DNA from: Trueperella pecoris | Lineage (GTDB): Bacteria; Actinomycetota; Actinomycetes; Actinomycetales; Actinomycetaceae | DNA length: 64,000 nt | Direction: 5' to 3' | NCBI RefSeq assembly: GCF_014926385.1 | Contig: NZ_CP053291.1 | Span: 1,922,001-1,986,000 of the forward strand | Shown here: positions 26,172-33,853 of the stretch, one piece after another | How the letters are laid out: each line of letters begins with the position of its first letter | Numbering within the stretch: the first letter of the stretch is position 1 | Program-made: the position numbers and the translations under genes | Notes under the pieces: generated by a model | Seen by the model: only the letters and a program-made list of their open reading frames with translations | Database searches by the model: none | Told to the model about the DNA's origin: nothing

Positions 26172-28433
26172 CTATGGGGCTACGTTGACTGCGAGATCGA
26201 TGTGCGACGATATATCCGATTCAAGCTTCTTTGCCAGCTCCTTGCCCTTGAATTTGGCCAGTAGCGCGCGAAAATGCTCGCAGTCAACGGTTTGAAGAAA
26301 GTAAAGTGTTTGAATCACGGCAAGCTCAACTTCATTCCTCGAGAGAACACCGCCAGATCTATTTAAATCGGTATGGGACAAGTTGTTAACGATTTTCGAC
26401 AAGGCGGGCGACATCGAAATTTTACCCTGGGCGATAATAGTATCGATGCGAGAGCCCAATTTATCGCTGTTAGGCGCACGGAACTCAGTGAACCCCTCGA
26501 GCACCTTGCGACAGAAGTTCCCGGTTCCCAGCTCTGGTGGATTGCCGCTTTGCAAATCCTCAAAAGCTCGTAGCACCATATAAAACGAAAGCCAGTAGTC
26601 GTTGGTCAATCGCACAGCGTCGTTATCCCATCGCCGGCAACGTGTGGATTGCTCCACGCAGCTAAAAGTGTCCTTGTAAACCTCGTAAAATACTGCTCTC
26701 GGAACCTCGCCATTTTTCTTGGGAACAGCCTTGTCAGCAAGGCGAGATTGTAGGATTTTTAGATAAGTATGACTGTGTGTGAAATACACCAGCGAGGCAG
26801 GCTTGGGATTCTGGAAGTGGCCGGAGATGAATCTATCCACTGCAAGAAGTCTTGCCTCGTCTAGCTCGGATCCCAAATCATCAAAGATCACCACGCTATT
26901 TTTCAGTGACTGTTTGCGGTCCTCCGCCAAAAACTCAGCACAGAAGTAGAGCAATGAAACCAACTTTTTCTCGCCTTCGGACATCGCTAAGGCTTTCTCA
27001 CCCTGGCGGGTAATTCGATACCCCTCACCAGTGTCTCCTTCAGAGACACGCAAATTTCCGTCACCCAAGATCATACACAAGGCTTTATCAAGGAATTCAG
27101 CAGTCGCAGCAGTAGTTGAAACTTGTTTCTTAAGTTTGTCAAGGCTTTTCTTGGCAGCTCTTTCCCCTTCCTGCGCCGTTTGTTTGGCTTTGGCGGCATC
27201 GTCATGCGCCTTCTTGGCTTCGCTCCATCCTGCCCCATCTACGGCGCAGCAGTGCTTCTTCAGAAGCACAATGGCAGATTCCTTGTTGGCAGAGTGCTTG
27301 GCTATCTCTGCACTGACGCTGTCATGTGAGACTTGAAGATCGTTGTACTTTGCTTGAAGTGCAGAGAATCGCACATCTGGCTTGTCTCCTTGAATCAAGC
27401 CGTATGGATCTCTCACGCGCTCGCCAAGAATGTTCGCAGAGTCCTCAAGCTGCGTTAAAACAGCCTGCACTTCAAGCAGTACCTCCGCCTTCTGCGAAGA
27501 TAATTCTGAACTGTAAATTGAAGTATCGAGATTAGTCCCTTTTAGAACCACTTCGAAAGCCTTTAGTGCTGATATGGCGCTCTTGCATTCTCCTAGTTCG
27601 CTTTTGACTAGTGCGGGAGCCTCTCCCTCGACCTGTCGGATTGCATTTTCAAGGCTTACTAGTCTCTGCGCCGAAACTAAACCCCCGCAAAACTGGCATG
27701 AGTCCCCAACCTTATGCCTATTCACGCCTTCACGAACCCAATCGTTTATAGCCATGGCCACCGTCTGAGCAGTTGACGATTTTTCGGCGGTCTTCTGCCA
27801 GAGCTCATCGGAAAAGACCCAGCCATCTGGGAGATTCGGTAAATCAGGAAGGAAACCAGGATCATCCGAGTTTGCTATACGTATGTTTTCCTGAACCTCA
27901 TTTTGGGCCAGTGGCGAGGCTTCGCCCCTCTCCAGCAATGCACGTATTTCGCGGCGCTGAAACTGCCGCCCTCCTAAATTTGCACACTTTTCCTTAAGGT
28001 CCTCCCGGACGCCTTTCGCAACCTTTTCAACGATCCCCTCTAGGCTCTTGCTTTTGTCATCTTCTTTTTCCTGCTTTGCCGCAACATCTTTTCTAGCTGA
28101 TTCCCACTCTTCTTGCGCTATCCGCATCTTCTTTTCAAGGTCACCAGCGTCATCACTTAGGACTACGGTAGTGACACCTTGGGCTGCCCCACCTTCAATG
28201 AAGTCGCCAACCTTGTCTCTTCGCCATTGGTCGTCAAACGCATAGAGAAGAATAGGTTCACCATTGTCTTTCCGATTATCATCGAAAGTGGTTGCCCGAC
28301 TCAGCACCTCACATACTGTTGTCTTTCCAGCTCCGTTAATTCCAAAGAAAACTGAATCCGTCAACAGCTGTATTCCAACTAACGAATCCTTTGCAACATT
28401 CCGCAAAGATTCATTGCTCTTGACCTGAATCAT
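26172..28433 (-). CDS. RloC/PrrC-like AAA (AAA_13) ATPase with zinc-hook motif
   Basis: A 753-aa protein. Walker A FGINGAGKTT lies at residues 30-39, the ABC-type signature MSEGEKK at 484-490, Walker B VVIFDDLGSELD at 514-525, and a switch His in YFTHSHTYL. The two ATPase halves are split by long coiled-coil segments (about 95-180 and 255-445) and a CQFC motif at 246-249 resembling the Rad50/RloC zinc hook. This is the AAA_13 architecture of PrrC and RloC, anticodon nucleases activated by phage or DNA damage. The C-terminal 200 residues would hold the nuclease, but I cannot point to its Arg-Glu-His triad with confidence. No restriction-modification genes adjoin. The GC is visibly lower than in the flanks. 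ATG 28433 follows AAGGGG. Confidence 0.8.
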   Translation of the reverse strand: MIQVKSNESLRNVAKDSLVGIQLLTDSVFFGINGAGKTTVCEVLSRATTFDDNRKDNGEPILLYAFDDQWRRDKVGDFIEGGAAQGVTTVVLSDDAGDLEKKMRIAQEEWESARKDVAAKQEKEDDKSKSLEGIVEKVAKGVREDLKEKCANLGGRQFQRREIRALLERGEASPLAQNEVQENIRIANSDDPGFLPDLPNLPDGWVFSDELWQKTAEKSSTAQTVAMAINDWVREGVNRHKVGDSCQFCGGLVSAQRLVSLENAIRQVEGEAPALVKSELGECKSAISALKAFEVVLKGTNLDTSIYSSELSSQKAEVLLEVQAVLTQLEDSANILGERVRDPYGLIQGDKPDVRFSALQAKYNDLQVSHDSVSAEIAKHSANKESAIVLLKKHCCAVDGAGWSEAKKAHDDAAKAKQTAQEGERAAKKSLDKLKKQVSTTAATAEFLDKALCMILGDGNLRVSEGDTGEGYRITRQGEKALAMSEGEKKLVSLLYFCAEFLAEDRKQSLKNSVVIFDDLGSELDEARLLAVDRFISGHFQNPKPASLVYFTHSHTYLKILQSRLADKAVPKKNGEVPRAVFYEVYKDTFSCVEQSTRCRRWDNDAVRLTNDYWLSFYMVLRAFEDLQSGNPPELGTGNFCRKVLEGFTEFRAPNSDKLGSRIDTIIAQGKISMSPALSKIVNNLSHTDLNRSGGVLSRNEVELAVIQTLYFLQTVDCEHFRALLAKFKGKELAKKLESDISSHIDLAVNVAP

Positions 28434-29039
28434 GTCGCATCCCCTTAAACGGCTCTAGCAGACCTTAAGTTGCCGAGTTCCTAGGCTTGTAGGCGTCAAG
28501 CGACTACCAACTTGGATGTCGCAAGGTTCTTCGGAGGAAGAGTCGCAACACTGTGCGGCTTCTGATCACAGTGTACTGGAAACGCATTTGATAGAACCAC
28601 AAATCCTTGGTCTCGCACACGGAAAGTACCACTAAATCATGCTTGTCACGTCTTGCGGACATCCAGTTGGTCGGGTTCGTCGGTTTGTCGGCAGTTCTGT
28701 CACTGCATATTTTCGTCTGATGTCTTCGACCTGCCATCGGGCACCCCTCACCTTGAACTCGCCAACGCAAGCGCCGAACCAGACCCCCTCCCGCCGTGCA
28801 GCGCACAGCAACGGAGGCTGGAACCGCTCCGGACCGGCCCGCATGACTACACCAAAAGAAGGGGCGCAACAGCACTCGAACCAGCAAAACCCCTGCTCAA
28901 CAGCCGATTCGCGGCAATCTCGTTCCTTATCAAATGCGAGGTCTTTGGCTCCAATCGGAGGAAAAGCGAGCGATGTAAGAGCTTGCTCTTATATACGAGC
29001 TTGACGAACCTATGCGCAACAAGAAGCGCTGCAAGCACT
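28434..29039. other. Gene-free stretch between the RloC-like and Fic genes
   Basis: About 600 bp with only overlapping short frames on both strands and no frame with convincing codon use or start signal. The end adjoining 28433 must contain the promoter of the RloC-like gene. It may be decayed island DNA. Confidence 0.5.
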
Positions 29040-29074
29040 TCCACGTTCATTTTGATACCAAGAATGAACGTGGA
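29040..29074 (-). terminator. 12-bp inverted repeat immediately after the fic stop
   Basis: TCCACGTTCATT (29040-29051) and AATGAACGTGGA (29063-29074) form a perfect stem with an 11-nt loop abutting the fic stop codon. There is no T-tract. Half of it (ACGTTCATTTTGATACCAAG) recurs inverted, with two changes, at 30375-30393, on the other side of fic. Confidence 0.5.
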
Positions 29075-30169
29075 TCACTCCGGAATGCTTGTGTGGAACA
29101 GAGTTTGAAGAAGGCGCGTGTTCACGAATATGTTGGTTCTCCCAACTCGTTCTTTCGCAATAAAGCCGTGCTCAGCAAGGTCGTTGAGCCACCGCGCAGC
29201 AGTTTGGCGTTGAGCAAGACCAGCTTCCACAATATTTTCTATCCGGAGATATGGCTGACTAAAAAGGAGGCGTGATAGAGATGCGGCTGGCAGCTTCGGA
29301 AACAAACTACGGATTTCCTGCTCGAGATTCATGCGCATCTCGTCAGTAGCCTCAACGAGGTCGAGCGTCCACTTCGCTGTTGCCTCAACCCCGCCGAGTA
29401 TAAAGAGAATCCACGGTTCCCACTCGCCATGAGAGGTGACCTTGTTCAGCAACCTGTAATACTCATCTTTGTGGCGGACGATATGGCCCGACAGGTAGAG
29501 AATCGGCAACTGCAATAAACCAGTGTCGATCAAAATCAACATATTGAGAATACGTCCGGTGCGCCCGTTTCCATCAAAGAAAGGGTGAATAGCTTCAAAT
29601 TGGTAGTGAGCGAGCGCCATGACGACGAGAGGATCAATGCCATGGTCAGCGTGAAGAAACTTCTCCCAGGCTGACAGGTGATCCAAGATGGCATCTTTAC
29701 CTTCAGGTGGAGTGTAAATCCGCTCTCTCGTGACGGGGTTTCCAATATATGTACCTGGATGATCACGAATCACTGCAGGACTAGCCTGCAACGCAGAGCA
29801 AATATCTATTGCCGTCCTCGTAGAAAGAGGGCGAAGATTCAGAGACTCATATCCCGTTCGGAGAGCTTCCCGATAACGAAGAGCCTCTTTGACCTGCGGA
29901 GTCATCGTAGTGAGAGCTCCATGCGCCGCTTTGAAGAGTTCGTCATTCGTCGTCACTATGTTTTCGATCTCGCTCGATGCTTGAGCTTCCATCAACGGAA
30001 CGAGGTTGATCAACATTGTGGGATCTGGCAGACGCCTATATGCGCCATCGAGACGCGCGAGGGCCCTGCTTGCCGAAATGGCTGCTTTCAGGACAGCAGG
30101 GGTTTCCACCTCTGCCTGCGGGGGCAAAGGGGGAAGGTCTTGGAAAGGTTTTTCCGCATCGAACGACAT
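29075..30169 (-). CDS. Fic-family protein AMP transferase (class II, self-inhibited type)
   Basis: A 364-aa Fic protein. The active-site motif HPFFDGNGRTGR spans residues 195-206, and the inhibitory helix motif SSEIEN (residues 65-70, S/TxxxE[G/N]) places it with N-terminally self-inhibited Fic proteins. A Fic_N-type domain precedes and a winged-helix-like C-terminus follows (about 300-364, RQTAARWLNDLAEHGFI). It probably transfers AMP from ATP to a protein, possibly itself. There is no ribosome site: a -10 box ends seven bases before the ATG, so the mRNA is likely leaderless. Lone Fic proteins of this type are often mobile-island genes. Confidence 0.9.
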   Translation of the reverse strand: MSFDAEKPFQDLPPLPPQAEVETPAVLKAAISASRALARLDGAYRRLPDPTMLINLVPLMEAQASSEIENIVTTNDELFKAAHGALTTMTPQVKEALRYREALRTGYESLNLRPLSTRTAIDICSALQASPAVIRDHPGTYIGNPVTRERIYTPPEGKDAILDHLSAWEKFLHADHGIDPLVVMALAHYQFEAIHPFFDGNGRTGRILNMLILIDTGLLQLPILYLSGHIVRHKDEYYRLLNKVTSHGEWEPWILFILGGVEATAKWTLDLVEATDEMRMNLEQEIRSLFPKLPAASLSRLLFSQPYLRIENIVEAGLAQRQTAARWLNDLAEHGFIAKERVGRTNIFVNTRLLQTLFHTSIPE

Positions 30170-30176
30170 GGTGACA

Positions 30177-30229
30177 GTATAACCACACCCCTATAACGTG
30201 TCGAAATAAGCGCTATATTTCGACACGTT
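30177..30229 (-). promoter_or_regulatory. fic promoter with overlapping palindromic operator
   Basis: On the minus strand the -10 TTATAC (30182-30177) lies 16 bp from a -35-like TCGACA (30204-30199). A perfect 14-bp inverted repeat AACGTGTCGAAATA / TATTTCGACACGTT (30195-30208, 30216-30229) covers the -35. A third GTGTCGACAC site lies at 30247-30256. This suggests a repressor acting on fic, possibly through autoregulation by its winged helix. Confidence 0.6.
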
Positions 30230-30599
30230 TTCCACTTATGTCGATGGTGTCGACACATTCTTCACCACTAACCTTTGTGAAATATGATCACATTCCCGCT
30301 GGATGCACCCGCGATGCACCCACCCGGCACCGAAATGCACCCACCCACTCCTCGACTGCACCCAGGCTGGGCGCTTTGTATCAAAATAAACGTCAAAATA
30401 TCCACGTTTATGCAGTTCAGAACGCCAAGCTTCACCACCGTTGCACGCAGGCACACAGCACCGGACGGCACGCCTTGGCAATTTCACGCCCTTCTTTGTC
30501 GGAAGCACCGGCATTTAACAGCAGGATGGAAACGGTCAGCCAAACTCTCGGCAGACCCCTCCAACCGGTCAGCGAAGCTAATCCAATCGGTCAGCGATA
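30230..30599. other. Gene-free stretch upstream of fic with several short repeats
   Basis: No convincing gene. It contains GTGTCGACAC (30247-30256), four GCACCC boxes between 30304 and 30363, an inverted repeat ATAAACGT/ACGTTTAT (30386-30393, 30404-30411), and three direct CGGTCAGC boxes at 30533, 30566 and 30588 next to the corA remnant. Confidence 0.6.
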
Positions 30600-31037
30600 C
30601 TAAAGCCATTTCAGGCGGCGCATCACCAAGTAGACGGTTAAAGCCGGCACCACGAAAAAGAACATCGCGGCCCCGACTCCGGCGGGCCGGCCAAACCCCC
30701 AATAGGGCACATTCATGCCGAAGAAGCCCGTCACCATGGTGGGGATAGAAATGACGGCGGCCCAGCCGGCCAGCTTGCGCATGGTGGTGTTCAACCGTTG
30801 GTCCTGTAAAGACAAATGAGTCTCGAACAAGGTCGAGACCATGTCACGCAGAGACTTCCTCCACTCGCTTACCCGCAGCACGTGTTCGTTGAGATCATTG
30901 AAATTCGCCTCGAGTTCGGCGGAACGATCGGGCTGGATACGCCACATCGAGTTTGCAACGTTGCGCATCGGCAAGACGAGCCGCCGAAGCGCCACGATTT
31001 CTTTGCGCGCTTGGTAGGCGCGAACCTGGTTCCCACG
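30600..31037 (-). pseudogene. corA: CorA-type Mg2+ transporter, N-terminally truncated remnant
   Basis: Only the C-terminal 145 or so residues of a CorA-family transporter remain. They cover the last part of the long stalk helix (ARKEIVALRRLVLPMRNVAN) and both membrane helices, with the pore signature GMNVPYWGF between them. The family is normally 310-370 aa with a large cytoplasmic domain; that domain and the start are missing. Sequence upstream of about 31037 is unrelated and runs into the macrodomain stop at 31058. Without the funnel domain it should not function. Together with the neighbouring fic/RloC island this looks like a deletion scar. Confidence 0.75.
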
Positions 31038-31057
31038 CGAAAACGACGGCCGGCAGC

Positions 31058-31567
31058 TCAACCACTGTCCACAAGCCGTATGTGATCGGCCCACAGCTGG
31101 CGGACGGCGTCACTCGTCAGCGCGAAAGTGACCTCGAGGTGAGGAAAGCCGGCAAGCTCGGCCGTCGCGATCCGGGCGACCTCCGCCATGTCCCAACCAT
31201 AAACGCCAGCCGAAATCGCAGGGTAGGCAAGCGTCGTCAGACCCTGCCGCGTCGCTAATTCTGCGCAAGAACGAAACGCCTTGGCCAAGAGGGGCGGATC
31301 CTTCTGCCCCCGATGCCAATTCGGTCCCACCGTGTGAATCACGTGAGCTGCGGGAAGGTGGAACCCCGGCGTGATCACCGCCTCCCCGACGGGCAAGCCG
31401 GAAGGATAATCGACGCGGCGAATCTCGCGGCACGCCTCAAGAAGCTCGGGGCCAGCCGCTCGATGAATCGCGCCATCCACACCCCCGCCGCCGAGGAGGG
31501 AAGAGTTCGCGGCGTTGACGACAGCGTCGACAGGGAGAGTCGTAATATCAGCGTGAACAGCCCTCAC
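31058..31567 (-). CDS. Macrodomain protein, O-acetyl-ADP-ribose/ADP-ribosyl hydrolase type
   Basis: A 169-aa single macrodomain of the YmdB/MacroD class. DAVVNAANSSLLGGGGVDGA (about residues 14-33) holds the ADP-ribose binding Asn and Gly-rich loop, and YPAISAGVYGWD (about 114-125) is the second ligand loop. It removes ADP-ribose from proteins or deacetylates O-acetyl-ADP-ribose in the cytosol. The GTG start overlaps the nitroreductase stop by 4 nt, so the two are coupled. Confidence 0.9.
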   Translation of the reverse strand: MRAVHADITTLPVDAVVNAANSSLLGGGGVDGAIHRAAGPELLEACREIRRVDYPSGLPVGEAVITPGFHLPAAHVIHTVGPNWHRGQKDPPLLAKAFRSCAELATRQGLTTLAYPAISAGVYGWDMAEVARIATAELAGFPHLEVTFALTSDAVRQLWADHIRLVDSG

Positions 31568-32250
31568 GCGTCACCCGGTTCTGCAACAAGCGGACGGGCC
31601 AGCGGAATCTGCGGATGCTCAGCACGGAAGGAATTAATGTGCGCGTCGGGATCCGGGTAACCCAACGCGAAGCCCGTGATCAGGGCGTATTCTTCCGGAA
31701 TCTCAAACTCGGTATCCACCGGATGGCGCCAGGTCGTCAGAGTGCCCAGGCCAACCGTCCCCAGGCCGTGAGCCGTGGCCGACAGCATGAGAGTCTGAAG
31801 CAAGATTCCCGCATCCTGGGCCGAAAAAGGCAGCATCTGACGATGGACAAAAATAAAACCAACAACCGGAGCGTCGAAAAACTCAAGGTTACGCCGCTGC
31901 CAGGCATTCTGGGCCTCGCGGTCACCTCGGGCAACTCCTAGGTGTGAGTAATAGCGCTTGCCGTTGGCAACCTGGCGATCACGCAACTCGCCGGGATAGC
32001 GCATGCGAGTGTTGAAATCGGTCGGCGGAAACTCGCCCGACAACGACCGGGTCCACGCCTCCACGTAGGCCTTCTTGAGGCGCGCCAAACGCTCACCCTC
32101 CGCCAGCGCAAGGAGGTATCCCCGCGAGTTGGACCACGACGGGCAATGCCGAGCATCATCCAATACCGACGCCAGAACATCGGGCTCAACCGGCTTGTCG
32201 AGGTAGGCGCGAACACTTACTCGCGATCTCACAACATCCAAAAACTCCAT
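31564..32250 (-). CDS. Nitroreductase-family FMN oxidoreductase
   Basis: A 228-aa protein with the nitroreductase fold. RSRVSVRAYLDKPVEP near the start binds FMN phosphate, CPSWSNSRGY (about residues 36-45) is the flavin-side loop, and HGLGTVGLGTL (about 160-170) is the second FMN contact. It reduces quinones, nitro compounds or related electrophiles with NAD(P)H. ATG 32250 is preferred over an upstream TTG. It is followed by the coupled macrodomain gene. The physiological substrate is unknown. Confidence 0.88.
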   Translation of the reverse strand: MEFLDVVRSRVSVRAYLDKPVEPDVLASVLDDARHCPSWSNSRGYLLALAEGERLARLKKAYVEAWTRSLSGEFPPTDFNTRMRYPGELRDRQVANGKRYYSHLGVARGDREAQNAWQRRNLEFFDAPVVGFIFVHRQMLPFSAQDAGILLQTLMLSATAHGLGTVGLGTLTTWRHPVDTEFEIPEEYALITGFALGYPDPDAHINSFRAEHPQIPLARPLVAEPGDA

Positions 32251-32315
32251 ACTCAATCATAACGCGCCGGGCGCGGGCCGCGGTGGCCTGTCAGCCGGCC
32301 GGCTACTCCCCTCAC

Positions 32316-32392
32316 CTGCCAAATCCTGTGAGATTTTGGTCCAAATCGCCAGGTGCGTTCACCAAAATCCAAATACTCACAGGATTTGGCGG
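32316..32392. repeat. Family-2 77-bp element, copy 2 (intergenic)
   Basis: The best-preserved copy: TGCCAAATCCTGTGAG at the left pairs with CTCACAGGATTTGGCGG at the right, 14-15 bp of perfect inverted ends. The inner part is AAATCGCCAGGTGCGTTCACC. It fills the space between the nitroreductase start and the end of the GH36 pseudogene. Confidence 0.88.
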
Positions 32393-32402
32393 TCACCCCC
32401 GG

Positions 32403-33732
32403 CTATTTGACGAGCAGCCGGTCCGAGACCCACCCGACGGGGTTGAAATAGGGCGAAAAGTCCACACCGCGATCCCTAATCGAGTATGAGTATCGCCCAG
32501 TTTGTTGCACACGCGGCGCGGAACACGCCGCCTCCGTCCACTGCCGCACCTGGGCGGCCTCGCGCGCACTGAGCCACGAGGCCGGATCGGAGCTTTGGGT
32601 AAATTCGCAGGCCAACGCGGCGTCCGCCGTCAGCGCGTTGATCTCGGGCGAGAGCAGTGATCCCCGGGTGCGGAAGTACGCAACGTCCGGGATACAATCG
32701 AGCAGTGGCTTGAGCCAGGTCCGCGAGAGCGAGGAGCGCAACGCGTTGAGGACGGACGGTCCGGTGGGGTCGCCCTTCCGCTCGGTGTTATACCAATAGG
32801 GCGCGGTATCCGGACCGACGCGAATGCCGTTGAGTAAGCCAATTGACGCGTTAACCACCGCCCCCGATCCGAGGAGGTAGACATCTGGCCCAACCGCCTC
32901 ACGAATCGTTCGCAGGCCCGCCCGGTAGGCTTCTTCCCGACTCATCTTCTCGGCGCGTTCGGCCTCGATGGCGGCCGCATAAATGAAGTCCAGCTTGAAC
33001 ATGTCGATGCCCCAGTCTGCGATTTCACTGATGGTCTCAGCCAGCCAGTCGTGGGCTACGGGCCGGGAGAGATCGAGCGCGTAAAAGTGCTCGCCCCAGT
33101 TGTGACCAACGGACAGGAGATTTCCGGCATCGGGCGGGCCGTGAAGAAAAAGTTCGGGGTGGCGTTCGATCACCGTAGTGCCCGACAGGGCGATAAACGG
33201 CGCGAGCCAAAGCCCGGTCTTTAGCCCGACGTCATGCATGCGGGAAGCGAGGGTCGCGATGCCGTGGGGGAACTTTTTGTTGGGCCGCCAATCGCCGACG
33301 CGTTCTTCCCAGCCGTCGTCGATCTCGAGCGTCTCGTATCCGAGTTCTCGCGCGGGTTCGATCTCGCCGGCGATTTCGATCCGGGTTGTCCCACACGCGC
33401 CACGGCTTTTTGCCCAGGTGCCACCAGCGCGTGGAGGACCATGAGTTCGAGCCGTGGCGATAGAACTCGGTTTCGCCCCACGGATGGCCGACGGCGAACG
33501 ACCGCGCCCCAACATACACACCGTTCGCCGCGCAATCCTCGGCGGATCCGCGAGCGCCGGCGCGGATGTCCTCGTCAGGTACAGCGATATGGATGGTTTG
33601 CGCCCCTACCTGGATGTCCACTGTTCCTCCCACCGGTCCCGGGACCGCGGCGACTTCGCCGTTTTCGAGCGCCAACGCCCCGTTGCCATTGACCTCGCCA
33701 CACATCACGGCGACGTTTGCCGAGGCTGTCAC
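32403..33732 (-). pseudogene. GH36-like alpha-galactosidase with internal deletion and frameshift
   Basis: The C-terminal 330 or so residues are a glycoside hydrolase clan-D barrel: GYETLEIDDGWEERVGDW, GLKTGLWLAPF, and the catalytic Asp in MFKLDFIYAA. The N-terminal piece, in another frame (about 33380-33732), is the beginning of the family's beta-sandwich (YRHGSNSWSSTRWW). At about 33375-33392 the two pieces join directly. The rest of the sandwich domain and the first barrel strand with its WCSWY-type motif are absent, and the frame changes. This points to a real deletion rather than a read error. If intact it would release alpha-galactose in the cytosol. The start is uncertain (GTG 33732 or ATG 33705). 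Confidence 0.75.
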
Positions 33733-33853
33733 CCGATTTTGGTTCGGAAAGCAGCTGGCCCGACGCCCGCCACAGCCCGGCGCCCCGCTACAACCCGGCC
33801 CGCGCCACAACCCGGCGCGCGACACCCTCCCGCCCGCGCACTATGCTTATCTG

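Noticed and set aside
28504-28887. Minus-strand frame of 127 codons in the gap between the island genes
   Set aside because: No start signal, no recognisable domain, and overlapping frames on the other strand look equally random.
28840-28905. Possible second tRNA on the minus strand (GGTTCGAGT-like T-loop)
   Set aside because: The bases flanking the loop are not complementary and no acceptor or anticodon stems can be built.
25958-30600. Integrase-type attachment site duplication of the tRNA-Gly 3' end
   Set aside because: I searched by eye for the T-arm/acceptor sequence downstream of the island and found no second copy; no integrase gene is present.
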